From assembly GCA_039796575.1 (NCBI GenBank), contig JBDKJP010000110.1, positions 10,081 through 74,080 on the forward strand: a stretch of 64,000 bases of DNA, given 5' to 3'. The position numbers were made by a program, and so were the translations under genes. Source of the stretch: UBA668 sp039796575. Its GTDB lineage: Bacteria > Actinomycetota > Acidimicrobiia > Acidimicrobiales > Ilumatobacteraceae. The notes under the pieces were generated by a model. The model had not been told where the DNA came from. It was given only the letters and a program-made list of their open reading frames with translations, and did no database searches. Each line of letters starts with the position of its first letter. Positions within the stretch are counted from its first letter, which is position 1. Of the stretch, positions 47,584 to 56,059 are shown in pieces.

Positions 47584-48507
47584 ATGGAACACGTTCGCTG
47601 GCTGGCCCGCCCCACATTGCGGCGTCCGATGCTCATCGCGGCCTTCACCGGCTGGAACGACGCCGGCGACGCCGCCAGCAGCAGCGTCCGGCACCTCGTG
47701 GAGGCCTGGGGCGCCGACGCGCTGGCCGAGATCGACCCCGAGGAGTTCACCGACTTCGCCACCGTGCGCCCGCACGTGCGCCTCGACGCCCAGCGTCACC
47801 GCAGCATCGTGTGGCCCACCGTCGGCGTGTGGAGCGCGAGCACCCCGGGCGGCGACGTCATCCTCATGCTCGGCCCCGAGCCGGCGCTGCGGTGGCGGCT
47901 GTTCACCGAACAGATCATCGCCATCGCCCAGGAGTACGACGCGTCACTGGTGCTCACGCTCGGCGCCCTGCTGGCCGACGTGCCGCACACCCGGCCCGTG
48001 CAGCTCATCGGCACCGCCACCGATCAGGTGCTCATCGACCGGTACGACCTGCAACGCAGCCGCTACGAGGGCCCTACCGGCATCGTCGGGGTGCTGCACG
48101 ACGCCTGCGCCCACGCCGACCTCCCGTCGGCGTCGCTGTGGGCCGCCGTGCCCGCGTATGCGTCGCAGGTGCCGTCGCCGAAGGCCGCGCTCGCGCTGGT
48201 CGAACGCAGCTGCGAGATCCTCGGCACGCCCGGCCCGGTCGCACGGCTGCAGGCCGAGTCCGAGGCGTACGACGAACGCGTCACCGCGTTCGTGGCCGAC
48301 GACCACGACCTCATCGGCTACGTGGCCCGGCTCGAGAACCTCTCCGACTCGGGCGACCTCGACGACGACGACGACGACTTCTTCGACGCCGACGACGATG
48401 ACGACGTGGTCGGTGGCGAGCTGGCCGACGACGAGCCGCTCGACAGCGACGAGTTGATGGCCGAGGTCGAGCGCTTCCTGCGCGACCAGGGCACCGACGA
48501 GACCTGA
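47584..48507 (+). CDS. PAC2-family protein (proteasome assembly chaperone-like)
   Basis: A 307-residue PAC2 protein. Diagnostic blocks are RPMLIAAFTGWNDAGDAASS, VGVWSASTPGGDVILMLGPEP, LVLTLGALLADVPHTRP and GIVGVLHDACAHADLPSASLW. Actinobacterial PAC2 proteins co-occur with the 20S proteasome or Pup system. An extreme acidic stretch (about 260-285) precedes a short C-terminal helix MAEVERFLRDQG. No proteasome gene is in the window. Confidence 0.88.
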   Translation: MEHVRWLARPTLRRPMLIAAFTGWNDAGDAASSSVRHLVEAWGADALAEIDPEEFTDFATVRPHVRLDAQRHRSIVWPTVGVWSASTPGGDVILMLGPEPALRWRLFTEQIIAIAQEYDASLVLTLGALLADVPHTRPVQLIGTATDQVLIDRYDLQRSRYEGPTGIVGVLHDACAHADLPSASLWAAVPAYASQVPSPKAALALVERSCEILGTPGPVARLQAESEAYDERVTAFVADDHDLIGYVARLENLSDSGDLDDDDDDFFDADDDDDVVGGELADDEPLDSDELMAEVERFLRDQGTDET

Positions 48508-48517
48508 CCGACGCGGG

Positions 48518-49225
48518 TCAGTCGGTGGGGTGTTCGCCGCGCCACACCGGCGCGCGCGGCGGCTCGAACGTGGCGGCCAGCGGTGCGCCGTCGATGGCGG
48601 CGAAGGCCATCGGCCCCCACCACTCCGCCCCCACCGTCGGCCACGGCAGGTCGTCGCGTCGGAACCAGCCGACACCCGACGTCTCGAGCGGGTGGCCCTG
48701 CAGCGAACCGCCGGTGGCCTTGCAGTGGAACAGCAGCAGGTACATCGCGAAGCGGGTGAAACCCATCCGCTGCCCGTCGATGACCGCGATGAGCTGCATC
48801 GGTTCGCACTCGATGCCGGTCTCCTCGAGCACCTCCTTCACCACCACCTCGCTGGCCGAGTAGCCGACGTCGGCCCAGCCGGTGGGGTACAGCCACACGC
48901 CGCTGTCGCTGCGCTGCACGAGCAGCACCTCACCCGCGTCGTTGCCCACCACCGCGCCGACGGCCACCTTCGGGGTGACGTAACCGGGCACGCCCTCACC
49001 GACGCTCTCCATCCACTCCTGCACGAAGTGGTCGCGTTCGCGTCGCACCTCCAACGCGTCGTCGGCGGCGGCCTTGATGTCGGCGGCGACGTGCAACACC
49101 TCCTCGAACCGTTCGCGTTCGTACAGGTTCTCGCTGAAGCCCAGACCGGTTCGTGCGATGGCCGCGAGCGTCTCGCTCCAGCGCACCAGGTCGCGTGTGA
49201 AGTCGGCAGGATCGGCATCGCTCAC
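48518..49225 (-). CDS. Nudix hydrolase with N-terminal Nudix_hydro_N domain
   Basis: A 235-residue protein. The helical N-terminus (VRWSETLAAIARTGLGFSEN, then YERERFEEVLHVAADI) is the Nudix_hydro_N domain. The Nudix box is GWADVGYSASEVVVKEVLEE with TG following: the two late metal glutamates are present, but the first conserved Glu is replaced by Tyr. Relatives hydrolyse ADP-ribose-type or UDP-sugar compounds. GTG 49225 follows TAGGGT (49233-49238) by 7 nt. Confidence 0.85.
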   Translation of the reverse strand: MSDADPADFTRDLVRWSETLAAIARTGLGFSENLYERERFEEVLHVAADIKAAADDALEVRRERDHFVQEWMESVGEGVPGYVTPKVAVGAVVGNDAGEVLLVQRSDSGVWLYPTGWADVGYSASEVVVKEVLEETGIECEPMQLIAVIDGQRMGFTRFAMYLLLFHCKATGGSLQGHPLETSGVGWFRRDDLPWPTVGAEWWGPMAFAAIDGAPLAATFEPPRAPVWRGEHPTD

Positions 49226-49375
49226 GGGGCGGACCCTAGCGGCAACCGTTCCACCACTGTCGGGGCGGACCGTGTCCTACACTGCGTTCAGCGCAGCCAG
49301 GCAGGTACCGGCCGGTCGCGTCAGGCAGGTGAGCCGGGAGCCTCTCCCGTCGGCCCCCGGCTCGCCGCCGCCTTC

Positions 49376-49381
49376 TACACT
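49376..49381 (+). promoter_or_regulatory. Leaderless -10 (TACACT) of the binding lipoprotein
   Basis: TACACT ends 6 nt before the GTG at 49388. A second TACACT at about 49277 and a repeated CAGGCAGGT lie upstream, in a 162-bp gap without other genes. Confidence 0.55.
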
Positions 49382-49387
49382 CGGCCC

Positions 49388-50677
49388 GTGCCGTCATCGT
49401 CCGTTCGTTCGCGCCGCGCCACGGTGGTGGTCGCGCTGGTGGCCTCGCTCGCGCTGGCCGCGTGCAGCGACGACGGCGACACCACGCCCACCACCAGCAC
49501 CCAACTCCTCGGCGCCACCACCACCGTGCCGGCCGACGACGGCATCCTGCGCGTCGGTGCAGTGCTGCCGTCGGGTGGCACCGCGCCCGACATGGGCGTG
49601 TCGATGCGTGCAGCGCTCGCGCTGGCCGAGGCGGAGGTCAACGCGGCAGGCGGCGTGCTCGGCCGGCCAATCGACGTGAAGGTGGTCGAGGAGGGCGACA
49701 GCCCCGCCGCCGCCGAGCTGGCCGTGCAGGAGCTCGTGCGCGACGGCTACGACGCCATCATCGGGCCGACGTCGTCGCTCCACCTGCTGGAGACGCTCGA
49801 CACCACCATCCGCGCCGGCGTCTTCACGTGCGCACCCACCGCGTCGGCGCTCTCGCTCGACGAGTTCCCCACCGAGGGGCTGCTCATCCGCACCGTGCCG
49901 AGCGATTCGCTGCAGGCCACCGCCATCGCCCGCGTCGCCGACGACACCGGCCGCGACGACGCCGTCGTGGTCTACCTCGACGACGGCTACGGCCGCCCGT
50001 TCGCCGCCGCGGTCGAGCGTGAGCTGCGCCTCGGTGGCACCACGGTCCTCGGCGGCTTCGCGTTCACCCCTGGCGACGTGCCCGACCCGACCGCCATCGC
50101 ATCGGTCGGCTCGCTCAACCCCGGGGTCGTCGTGGTGGTGGGCGACGGCGTCACCGGACCGGCCATCGTGAACGCGCTCGACGACGCGGTGCCCGGTTCC
50201 GACGCGCAGTTCGTGGTGAACGACGCGATGCGCCGACCCGACGCGGCCGCTGCTCCGTACGGTGCCGATCTCGCGTCCCGCATCCTCGGCGTGTCGCCGC
50301 TCGCGCATCCGCAGGCCGGCAGCTTCCGCGACGCGCTCGTGGCCACCGACCCGACGGCAGGTGGGCTGTACGCGGCCAACGTGTACGACTGCCTCAACCT
50401 CATCGCGCTCGCCGCCCAGGTCTCCGAGAGCACGGTCGGTGCCGCGTTCGCCGGCGCGTTCCCGTCGCTCAGCGCCAACGGCAGCAGCTGCCCGAACTAC
50501 GCGCAGTGCCTCGACATCCTCGACTCCGGCCGCGACGCCGACTACGACGGCCCGATGGGCTTCCTCACCATCGACGACCGCGGGCTCACCACCTCGGCGG
50601 TGTTCGACGTGTTCGGGGTCGACCCCGACACGGGCCGCGACGTGCACGACTCGTTCCTCACCATCGGCGACGTGTGA
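49388..50677 (+). CDS. Periplasmic-binding lipoprotein, branched-chain amino acid type (Peripla_BP_6)
   Basis: A 429-residue lipoprotein. The signal peptide ends with lipobox LAAC and a Thr-rich spacer follows. The type I periplasmic fold shows LRVGAVLPSGGTAPDMGVSM, VNAAGGVLGRPIDVKVVEEG, DAIIGPTSSLHLL and VVVYLDDGYGRPFA. It should bind an amino acid or similar ligand outside the cell. No permease or ATPase adjoins it, so it may serve a distant transporter or a sensor. Confidence 0.85.
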   Translation: MPSSSVRSRRATVVVALVASLALAACSDDGDTTPTTSTQLLGATTTVPADDGILRVGAVLPSGGTAPDMGVSMRAALALAEAEVNAAGGVLGRPIDVKVVEEGDSPAAAELAVQELVRDGYDAIIGPTSSLHLLETLDTTIRAGVFTCAPTASALSLDEFPTEGLLIRTVPSDSLQATAIARVADDTGRDDAVVVYLDDGYGRPFAAAVERELRLGGTTVLGGFAFTPGDVPDPTAIASVGSLNPGVVVVVGDGVTGPAIVNALDDAVPGSDAQFVVNDAMRRPDAAAAPYGADLASRILGVSPLAHPQAGSFRDALVATDPTAGGLYAANVYDCLNLIALAAQVSESTVGAAFAGAFPSLSANGSSCPNYAQCLDILDSGRDADYDGPMGFLTIDDRGLTTSAVFDVFGVDPDTGRDVHDSFLTIGDV

Positions 50678-50699
50678 CGCGCACACCCACCGCCGGGGT

Positions 50700-51380
50700 T
50701 CAGAGGGTGGCGACGAGCTCCTCCACCGGCACCACGTACCCGGTGTAGAACGCACCGAACTCCCCGTACACGGCCGACGCCTGGTCGAAGCGCATCGTGT
50801 ACACCACTTCCTTCAGCACGTCGGGGGTGACGGCGAACAGGGTGACGCCCCACTCGTAGTCGTCGACGCCGGCCGAACCGGTGATGTACTGCACGATGCG
50901 ACCGGCGTACTTGCGGCCACTGGTGCCGTGCTCGTGCATCAGCGCCTTGCGGTCCTCGAACGGGAGCGTGAACCAGTTCGTGTCGCCCTCGCGCTTCTTC
51001 GACATCGGGTAGAAGCACCACGCCGGCATGTGCACCGCACGCGGCGGGATGTCGGGGTAGAGACGGGCCTTGAGGTGCTCCTCGGGCATGCCGGCCGCGT
51101 ACTCCGACACCTCGGTCATGCTCACGTAGCTGTCGACCACCTCGAGCCCGGCGTGCTGGATGCCGGACTGGAACACGCGCAGCTGGCGCCAGTCGTCGTG
51201 CATCGCCATGAACGCGGCGTCGCACTTGTGGCCGAGCGTCGCGACCGACACGACCTGCACCCCCGCGGCCTCTGCGGCCTTCACCGCGGCGACCACGGCC
51301 TCGCCGTCGAGCAGCGGGGTGGGCTTGCAGAACAGGTGGAGGACGGCACGGCCGACGGCAGGACTGATCGGTTCGCTCAT
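50700..51380 (-). CDS. hemQ: Coproheme decarboxylase HemQ
   Basis: A 226-residue chlorite-dismutase-family protein. It converts coproheme III to heme b using peroxide in the coproporphyrin-dependent pathway. Residues matched by alignment to Staphylococcus HemQ from memory are the catalytic Tyr124 in CFYPMSKKR, Lys128, the proximal heme ligand His151 in MHEHG and Gln164. The block VDDYEWGVTLFAVTP is also standard. It is not a true chlorite dismutase because the distal Arg context of those enzymes is absent. The leaderless -10 overlaps the FdhD stop region. Confidence 0.9.
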   Translation of the reverse strand: MSEPISPAVGRAVLHLFCKPTPLLDGEAVVAAVKAAEAAGVQVVSVATLGHKCDAAFMAMHDDWRQLRVFQSGIQHAGLEVVDSYVSMTEVSEYAAGMPEEHLKARLYPDIPPRAVHMPAWCFYPMSKKREGDTNWFTLPFEDRKALMHEHGTSGRKYAGRIVQYITGSAGVDDYEWGVTLFAVTPDVLKEVVYTMRFDQASAVYGEFGAFYTGYVVPVEELVATL

Positions 51381-51385
51381 GCCGT

Positions 51386-52189
51386 TCAGGCTAGGCGTTC
51401 GGGCGAATAGACGTTCACCCGATCGGCACGGACGAAGCCGGCCAGCACCAGCCCCGCCCGACGTGCCGTGTGCACCGCCAGCGCCGTCGGGGCGCTGACC
51501 GCGACGAGGGTGGAGAACCCCGCCGCCCATGCCTTCTGCACCAGTTCGAAGCTGGCCCGACCACTGACGAACAGCCCGAGACCGGTGGCCGGCAGCGCGC
51601 CGTCGAGCAGCAGGCGCCCCACCACCTTGTCGACCGCGTTGTGGCGGCCGACGTCCTCGCGGGTGAGCAGCACCTCGCCGTCGGGCGTGAACGCTGCCGC
51701 CGCGTGCACGGCACCGGTGGCGTTGAACAGGCCCTGCGAACCGAGCACCGCATCGGGCACCGCCTGCAGCACCTCGATGGGGATGAGCGGGTTCGACGGC
51801 AGCGGTTCGAGCCGGTCGCACAGTTCGTCGATGGCGTCGTTGCCGCACAGGCCGCAACTGGACGTGGTGTTGCCGAGCCGCGGCCGCGGGGCCGGGGCGC
51901 GTCCCCCGGTCTCGACCGTGACCACGTTGAACTCGCTGCCGACGGCCGAGCCGTTCGCGCAGTACCGCACTCCCAGCACCAGCGCGTCGGCGAGGAGGCC
52001 CTCGGTGAAGCAGAACCCCACGGCCAGCTCGTAGTCGTGGCCGGGGGTGCGCATGGTGGTGCTCACCGTGGTGCCGTCGAGCTGCACGGTCATCGGCTCC
52101 TCGACGATGAGCTCGTCGGGCCGCCGGGCGCGCTCGCCCGCCTTCACGGTGGTGACCAGCAACGTCTCGCTGCGGCTGCGGGGTGCCAT
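51386..52189 (-). CDS. fdhD: Formate dehydrogenase accessory sulfurtransferase FdhD
   Basis: A 267-residue FdhD. It hands sulfur from a cysteine desulfurase to the molybdenum cofactor of formate dehydrogenase. The catalytic CxxC loop is SSCGLCG, with RTPGHDYELAVGFCFTEGLL upstream and TREDVGRHNAVDKVVG and VSGRASFELVQKA downstream, all characteristic. A leaderless TACCGT at 7 nt fixes the ATG. It implies a formate dehydrogenase elsewhere in the genome. Since this genome seems to decode UGA as Sec, that enzyme could itself be a selenoprotein. Confidence 0.93.
   Translation of the reverse strand: MAPRSRSETLLVTTVKAGERARRPDELIVEEPMTVQLDGTTVSTTMRTPGHDYELAVGFCFTEGLLADALVLGVRYCANGSAVGSEFNVVTVETGGRAPAPRPRLGNTTSSCGLCGNDAIDELCDRLEPLPSNPLIPIEVLQAVPDAVLGSQGLFNATGAVHAAAAFTPDGEVLLTREDVGRHNAVDKVVGRLLLDGALPATGLGLFVSGRASFELVQKAWAAGFSTLVAVSAPTALAVHTARRAGLVLAGFVRADRVNVYSPERLA
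51388..51393 (-). promoter_or_regulatory. Leaderless -10 (TAGCCT) of hemQ
   Basis: Minus-strand TAGCCT ends 7 nt before the ATG at 51380. It lies inside the last codons of fdhD. Confidence 0.6.
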
Positions 52190-52196
52190 CCCGGAG

Positions 52197-52202
52197 ACGG
52201 TA
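52197..52202 (-). promoter_or_regulatory. Leaderless -10 (TACCGT) of fdhD
   Basis: Minus-strand TACCGT ends 7 nt before the ATG at 52189. Confidence 0.6.
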
Positions 52203-52244
52203 GCGGCAGAAGCGACATTGCGCGATTGAGAACGACCTGCTCGT

Positions 52245-52250
52245 TACTGT
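52245..52250 (+). promoter_or_regulatory. Leaderless -10 (TACTGT) of aquaporin 1
   Basis: TACTGT ends 6 nt before the ATG at 52257. Confidence 0.6.
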
Positions 52251-52256
52251 GTCGGA

Positions 52257-52961
52257 ATGGACACTCAGAAATCCCGCATCCTGATCGCCGAGCTCCTCGG
52301 CACGTTCGTGCTCATGCTCGGCGGTCCCGGCGCCGCCATCTTCGCCTTTGCGTTTGCCGACAACGCCGGCCTCGGCCTGCTGGGCGTGTCGCTCGGCTTC
52401 GGCCTGTCGCTCGCCATCATGGCGTACGTCATCGGGCCCATCAGCGGCTGCCACATCAACCCGGCCGTCACGCTCGGCATGCTGATCTCGAAGAAGATCG
52501 ACACCGCCCACGCGGCCATGGCCGTCGTCGGCCAGCTCATCGGTGCGGTGCTCGGCGGCGGCGTCATCGCCATCATCGTCTCGAGCGCCGGCGGGGAACG
52601 CGGTGGCTTCGCCTCGAACGGCTACGAGAAGGAGTTCGGGTTCATGGGCCTGGGCGCCGCGGCCATCATCGAGATCGTGCTCACCGCGCTGCTCGTCATC
52701 GTGGTGCTCGCCACCACCACGAAGGGCTTCGCACCCGGCTTCGGTGGCCTCATCGCCGGCTTCACGCTCGCCGTCATCCACTTCATCTCGATCCCCATCG
52801 ACAACACCTCCGTGAACCCCGCCCGTTCCATCGGCGCGGCCATCTTCGCCGACGGCTCGGTCGACGCGATCAAGCAGCTGTGGGCGTTCATCGTGTTCCC
52901 GCTCATCGGTGCCGTCGTCGGCGCGGCGGTGCACAAGGTGCTGTTCAGCAACGACGACTGA
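52257..52961 (+). CDS. Aquaporin 1 (MIP family, AqpZ-like)
   Basis: A 234-residue MIP channel with six helices and both NPA boxes, GCHINPAVTLG and NTSVNPARSIG. The selectivity-filter His (VIHFISIP), Thr and Arg correspond to AqpZ, so it should conduct water rather than glycerol. A 40-bp gap separates it from a second, closely related copy that has its own leaderless promoter, so they are duplicates under separate control. Confidence 0.92.
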   Translation: MDTQKSRILIAELLGTFVLMLGGPGAAIFAFAFADNAGLGLLGVSLGFGLSLAIMAYVIGPISGCHINPAVTLGMLISKKIDTAHAAMAVVGQLIGAVLGGGVIAIIVSSAGGERGGFASNGYEKEFGFMGLGAAAIIEIVLTALLVIVVLATTTKGFAPGFGGLIAGFTLAVIHFISIPIDNTSVNPARSIGAAIFADGSVDAIKQLWAFIVFPLIGAVVGAAVHKVLFSNDD

Positions 52962-52991
52962 GCACTGACACGTGCTCCGTGCGGCCACGAC

Positions 52992-52997
52992 TACCGT
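52992..52997 (+). promoter_or_regulatory. Leaderless -10 (TACCGT) of aquaporin 2
   Basis: TACCGT ends 6 nt before the ATG at 53004. Confidence 0.6.
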
Positions 52998-53003
52998 TGC
53001 CGC

Positions 53004-53804
53004 ATGGAGCAGAACAATGGACGAATCCTCGCGGCCGAACTCGTGGGCACCGCGGTGCTCATGCTCGGCGGCCCCGGTGTGGCCATCCTCGCGGTGCAGT
53101 ACGTCGGCATCCTCGGGGTCGCGCTCGGCTTCGGCTTCTCGTTGTTGATCATGGCGTACGCCATCGGCCCGGTGAGCGGCTGCCACATCAACCCGGCCGT
53201 CACGCTCGGGTTGCTGCTGGCGCGCAAGGTGTCGCTGCCGCACGCCGTGTTCGCATGGATCGGGCAACTGCTCGGCGGCGTGCTCGGTGCGACGCTCGTG
53301 TACGGCATCGCCAGCGGGCAGGACGGCTTCCAGCGCGGCCAGTTCGCCGCCAACCTGTGGAGCGGCGACTACTTCGGCTTCGGGTCGATGGTGGTCGTCG
53401 AGGTCGTGCTCACCGCGCTGCTCGTGATGGTGGTGCTGTTCACCACCACACGGAAGTTCGCACCCGGCTTCGGTGGTGTGGTCGCCGGCATCACGCTCAC
53501 CGTGATCCACCTCATCTCCATCCCGGTCGACAACACGTCGGTCAACCCGGCACGTTCCATCGGCACCGCGCTGTTCGCCGACACCGACACGGGCGCGCTG
53601 TCGCAGCTGTGGGCGTTCATCGTGTTCCCGCTCATCGGTGCGGTGGTCGGCGTGGTGCTGTTCCTGATGCTCGACGATCAGCGACTCGAGGACACGGCGC
53701 TCGCCGCGGTGCCCGGCGCCGCCGCCGTGCGCGACACGCTCGACAAGGCGTCCGACGCCGCGGTCGACGAGGTGGAGGAGACGGTCGACGACATCGCCGA
53801 CTGA
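53004..53804 (+). CDS. Aquaporin 2 (MIP family, AqpZ-like) with acidic tail
   Basis: A 266-residue paralogue of the preceding gene with the same NPA boxes (GCHINPAVTLG, NTSVNPARSIG) and VIHLISIPVD filter. It differs by a loop DGFQRGQFAANLWSGDYFGF and by a C-terminal acidic tail of about 35 residues ending DEVEETVDDIAD, which may regulate gating or interaction. The stop is 3 bp from the convergent FAD oxidoreductase stop. Confidence 0.92.
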   Translation: MEQNNGRILAAELVGTAVLMLGGPGVAILAVQYVGILGVALGFGFSLLIMAYAIGPVSGCHINPAVTLGLLLARKVSLPHAVFAWIGQLLGGVLGATLVYGIASGQDGFQRGQFAANLWSGDYFGFGSMVVVEVVLTALLVMVVLFTTTRKFAPGFGGVVAGITLTVIHLISIPVDNTSVNPARSIGTALFADTDTGALSQLWAFIVFPLIGAVVGVVLFLMLDDQRLEDTALAAVPGAAAVRDTLDKASDAAVDEVEETVDDIAD

Positions 53805-53807
53805 ACG

Positions 53808-55265
53808 TCAGGCGGGCAGCAGCTCCAGCAGCTCCGCGCGGTGCTTCGGGCCGAGCGGCTCCTCCGGCGGCCGGTTCTCGCGGTCCTGCCACACGGCGAA
53901 CACGCGGGCGCCGACGTCCTGGTCCTTCACCAGCGCGTCGGGCGACGACAGCAGGTTGAAGCTGCGGAAGAACGCACGCATCACCACGATGTCGGTGCGG
54001 ATGGCGGGCAGCAACCCGTCGCGGAACACCGAGCGCATGAACGTGCGCGGGTCGGTGGTGTCGCCGTCGGGATCGTCGCCCGCCAGCAACGCCGCCGCGA
54101 CCCGACGTGCCTCGGCGTCCTGCTCCACACCGGCGCGGTACCACGGCACGATCTCGTCGCGCAGCGCCGTGTCGTACGCGCGGGCGATGGCCACCGGGTC
54201 ACCCGTGTGCGCGGCGACCGCCTCGGCCAGCAGGTGCGCACCCCAGAACGCCACCGAGCAACCGCGTCCGTAGAGCGGGTTGGTGCACAGCACGGCGTCG
54301 CCCACGGGCACCACGCCGGTGGCCACGGGCATGCCGTCGGGCGCGTAGTCGCGCCAGCGGTTGAGCAGACCGGCCATCACGTGCACGTCGGGCGTGATCG
54401 GTTCGGCGCGGCCGTCGAGCCACGGTGCGGTGGCCACCAACTGCCGCGCGCACTCGTCGAACACCACCGGGTCGGCGAGCATCTTGCGCAGCTCGTCGTC
54501 GGCGGTGGGCGTGGCGAGCGTGACGCTGAAGCTGTTGTTGTCGCCGACGAACACGCCGTACTTCAGGTAGCCGAGGTCGCCACCGATGGGCCCGGTGCGC
54601 GGCGGGTACACCTGCCCCTCGCGCAGACGGTAGAACCGGCTGAAGTACACGATGCCGGTGTCGTCGACCTCCTCGTGCACCGGTGCGGTGCCGGCATCGA
54701 CCAACCAGTCGCTCAGTGCGCTGCGGCGACCGGCGGCCACCACCACGAGGTCGCCCTCGACGGTGTTGCCGTCGGCGAGGCGCACCCCGGTGACGTGCGG
54801 AACGCCGTCGACCAGCGACGTGCTCGAAGTGACGAGACCGTCGACACCCACGCCGGTGCGGAACGTGACGCGACCCTCGGCCAGCGCGCACCGCCGCAGC
54901 ACCCACTCGAACGTCGTGCGTCGGCAGGCGAGCATCACCAGTTCGTCGTCGCCGGGCTCGCGCACGAAGTCGGTGATGGTGGGCGGCAGGTCGTCGCCGA
55001 AGCGCATCTCGGTGGCGCCCTCGGCGATCAGCGCCTCGTACACGTCGGGGTGCTCACGCCGCAGCAACGTGGTGAGGCGGGCGAGGAATGCGTGGCTGTG
55101 CCGCACCTGCGGCGCGCCGCGGCGGTCCCACTCGAACGCGTCGTCGGCCGACGTCGGCATCGGCGTGTCGTCACGCTCGATCACCGTCACGTCGTGGCCC
55201 TGGCGCGCGAGCACCAACGCCGAACCGAGACCTGCCACGCCGCCACCGACCACCACGATCTGCAT
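53808..55265 (-). CDS. FAD-dependent monooxygenase/halogenase-like oxidoreductase
   Basis: A 485-residue flavoprotein. The N-terminal dinucleotide fold is IVVVGGGVAGLGSALVLARQ ending in a VIERDD strand. Midway is the VVVAAGRRSALSDWL motif, and then VVPVGDAVLCTNPLYGRGCS, the DG/GD motif of class A flavoprotein monooxygenases. The substrate is unknown; a geranylgeranyl-reductase or lycopene-type role is possible for this subgroup. TAGTTT lies 8 nt before the ATG. Confidence 0.82.
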   Translation of the reverse strand: MQIVVVGGGVAGLGSALVLARQGHDVTVIERDDTPMPTSADDAFEWDRRGAPQVRHSHAFLARLTTLLRREHPDVYEALIAEGATEMRFGDDLPPTITDFVREPGDDELVMLACRRTTFEWVLRRCALAEGRVTFRTGVGVDGLVTSSTSLVDGVPHVTGVRLADGNTVEGDLVVVAAGRRSALSDWLVDAGTAPVHEEVDDTGIVYFSRFYRLREGQVYPPRTGPIGGDLGYLKYGVFVGDNNSFSVTLATPTADDELRKMLADPVVFDECARQLVATAPWLDGRAEPITPDVHVMAGLLNRWRDYAPDGMPVATGVVPVGDAVLCTNPLYGRGCSVAFWGAHLLAEAVAAHTGDPVAIARAYDTALRDEIVPWYRAGVEQDAEARRVAAALLAGDDPDGDTTDPRTFMRSVFRDGLLPAIRTDIVVMRAFFRSFNLLSSPDALVKDQDVGARVFAVWQDRENRPPEEPLGPKHRAELLELLPA

Positions 55266-55273
55266 GGCTGCAG

Positions 55274-55279
55274 AAACTA
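55274..55279 (-). promoter_or_regulatory. Leaderless -10 (TAGTTT) of the FAD oxidoreductase
   Basis: Minus-strand TAGTTT ends 8 nt before the ATG at 55265. Confidence 0.55.
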
Positions 55280-55315
55280 GGGCCGCATCGGGGCCCGCGG
55301 GGAGTCGGGCGGGCG

Positions 55316-55996
55316 TCAGAGCGCCATCGAGTAGCCGACGCCGCGCACCGTGCGGACCCAGCTGGCCTCGCCGGCGACGTCGATCTTCTTGCGCAGGTTG
55401 GCCATGTGCACGTCGACGACGTGGTCGTCGCCGAACCAACTCGGGCCCCACACACGGTCGAGAAGTTGCTGGCGCGTGAACACCTGTTTCGGACTGCTCG
55501 ACAGCGCGTCGAGAAGGTCGAATTCGATGCGGGTGAGCTCGACGTGCTGCCCCTGGACCGTGACCTCGCGAGAGTGCGGATCGAGCACCAACTCCCCGAA
55601 CGTGCGCGGCAAGCCTTCGGCGCTGTCGAAGTGCGGTCGCCGCAGCAACGCATCGAGCCGCGCCACCAATTCGCGGGACGAGAACGGTTTGACCAGGTAG
55701 TCGTCGGCGCCGAGACGAAAGCCCTTGAGCTTGTCGACCTCCTGAGCGCGGCCGGTCGTCACAATGATGTAGGCGTCGGAGTGCTCGCGGATGACCCGGC
55801 ACAGGTCGAGGCCGTCGCCGTCGGGGAGCCCGAGGTCGAGCACCACCACGTCGGGCATCGAGGCGTTCATCGAGACCAGGGCCTCGGCGAACGTGCCGAC
55901 ACGACGCACCGTGTGACCGGCATCGGTGAGGACGTCGGTGACCAGTTGCGCGAACTCAGGCGCATCCTCCACCACGAGCACGTCTGCGACCGTCAC
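55316..55996 (-). CDS. OmpR/PhoB-type response regulator, orphan
   Basis: A 226-residue response regulator. The receiver has acidic VVEDAPEF, phospho-acceptor Asp in VVVLDLGLPDGDG, Thr in IIVTTGR and Lys in YLVKPF. The winged helix is LTRIEFDLLDALSSSPKQVF to HMANLRKKID. No kinase adjoins it. GTG 55996 follows CAGACT (56004-56009) by 7 nt. Targets are unknown. Confidence 0.92.
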   Translation of the reverse strand: MTVADVLVVEDAPEFAQLVTDVLTDAGHTVRRVGTFAEALVSMNASMPDVVVLDLGLPDGDGLDLCRVIREHSDAYIIVTTGRAQEVDKLKGFRLGADDYLVKPFSSRELVARLDALLRRPHFDSAEGLPRTFGELVLDPHSREVTVQGQHVELTRIEFDLLDALSSSPKQVFTRQQLLDRVWGPSWFGDDHVVDVHMANLRKKIDVAGEASWVRTVRGVGYSMAL

Positions 55997-56059
55997 GCAT
56001 CGCAGTCTGCCATAGAGGGTGGCGCGATCCGCACATCCGGGCAGGTCACCGGCAGGATG

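Noticed and set aside
50700..51380. Chlorite dismutase
   Set aside because: The Tyr, Lys, His and Gln pattern follows HemQ of Gram-positive bacteria.
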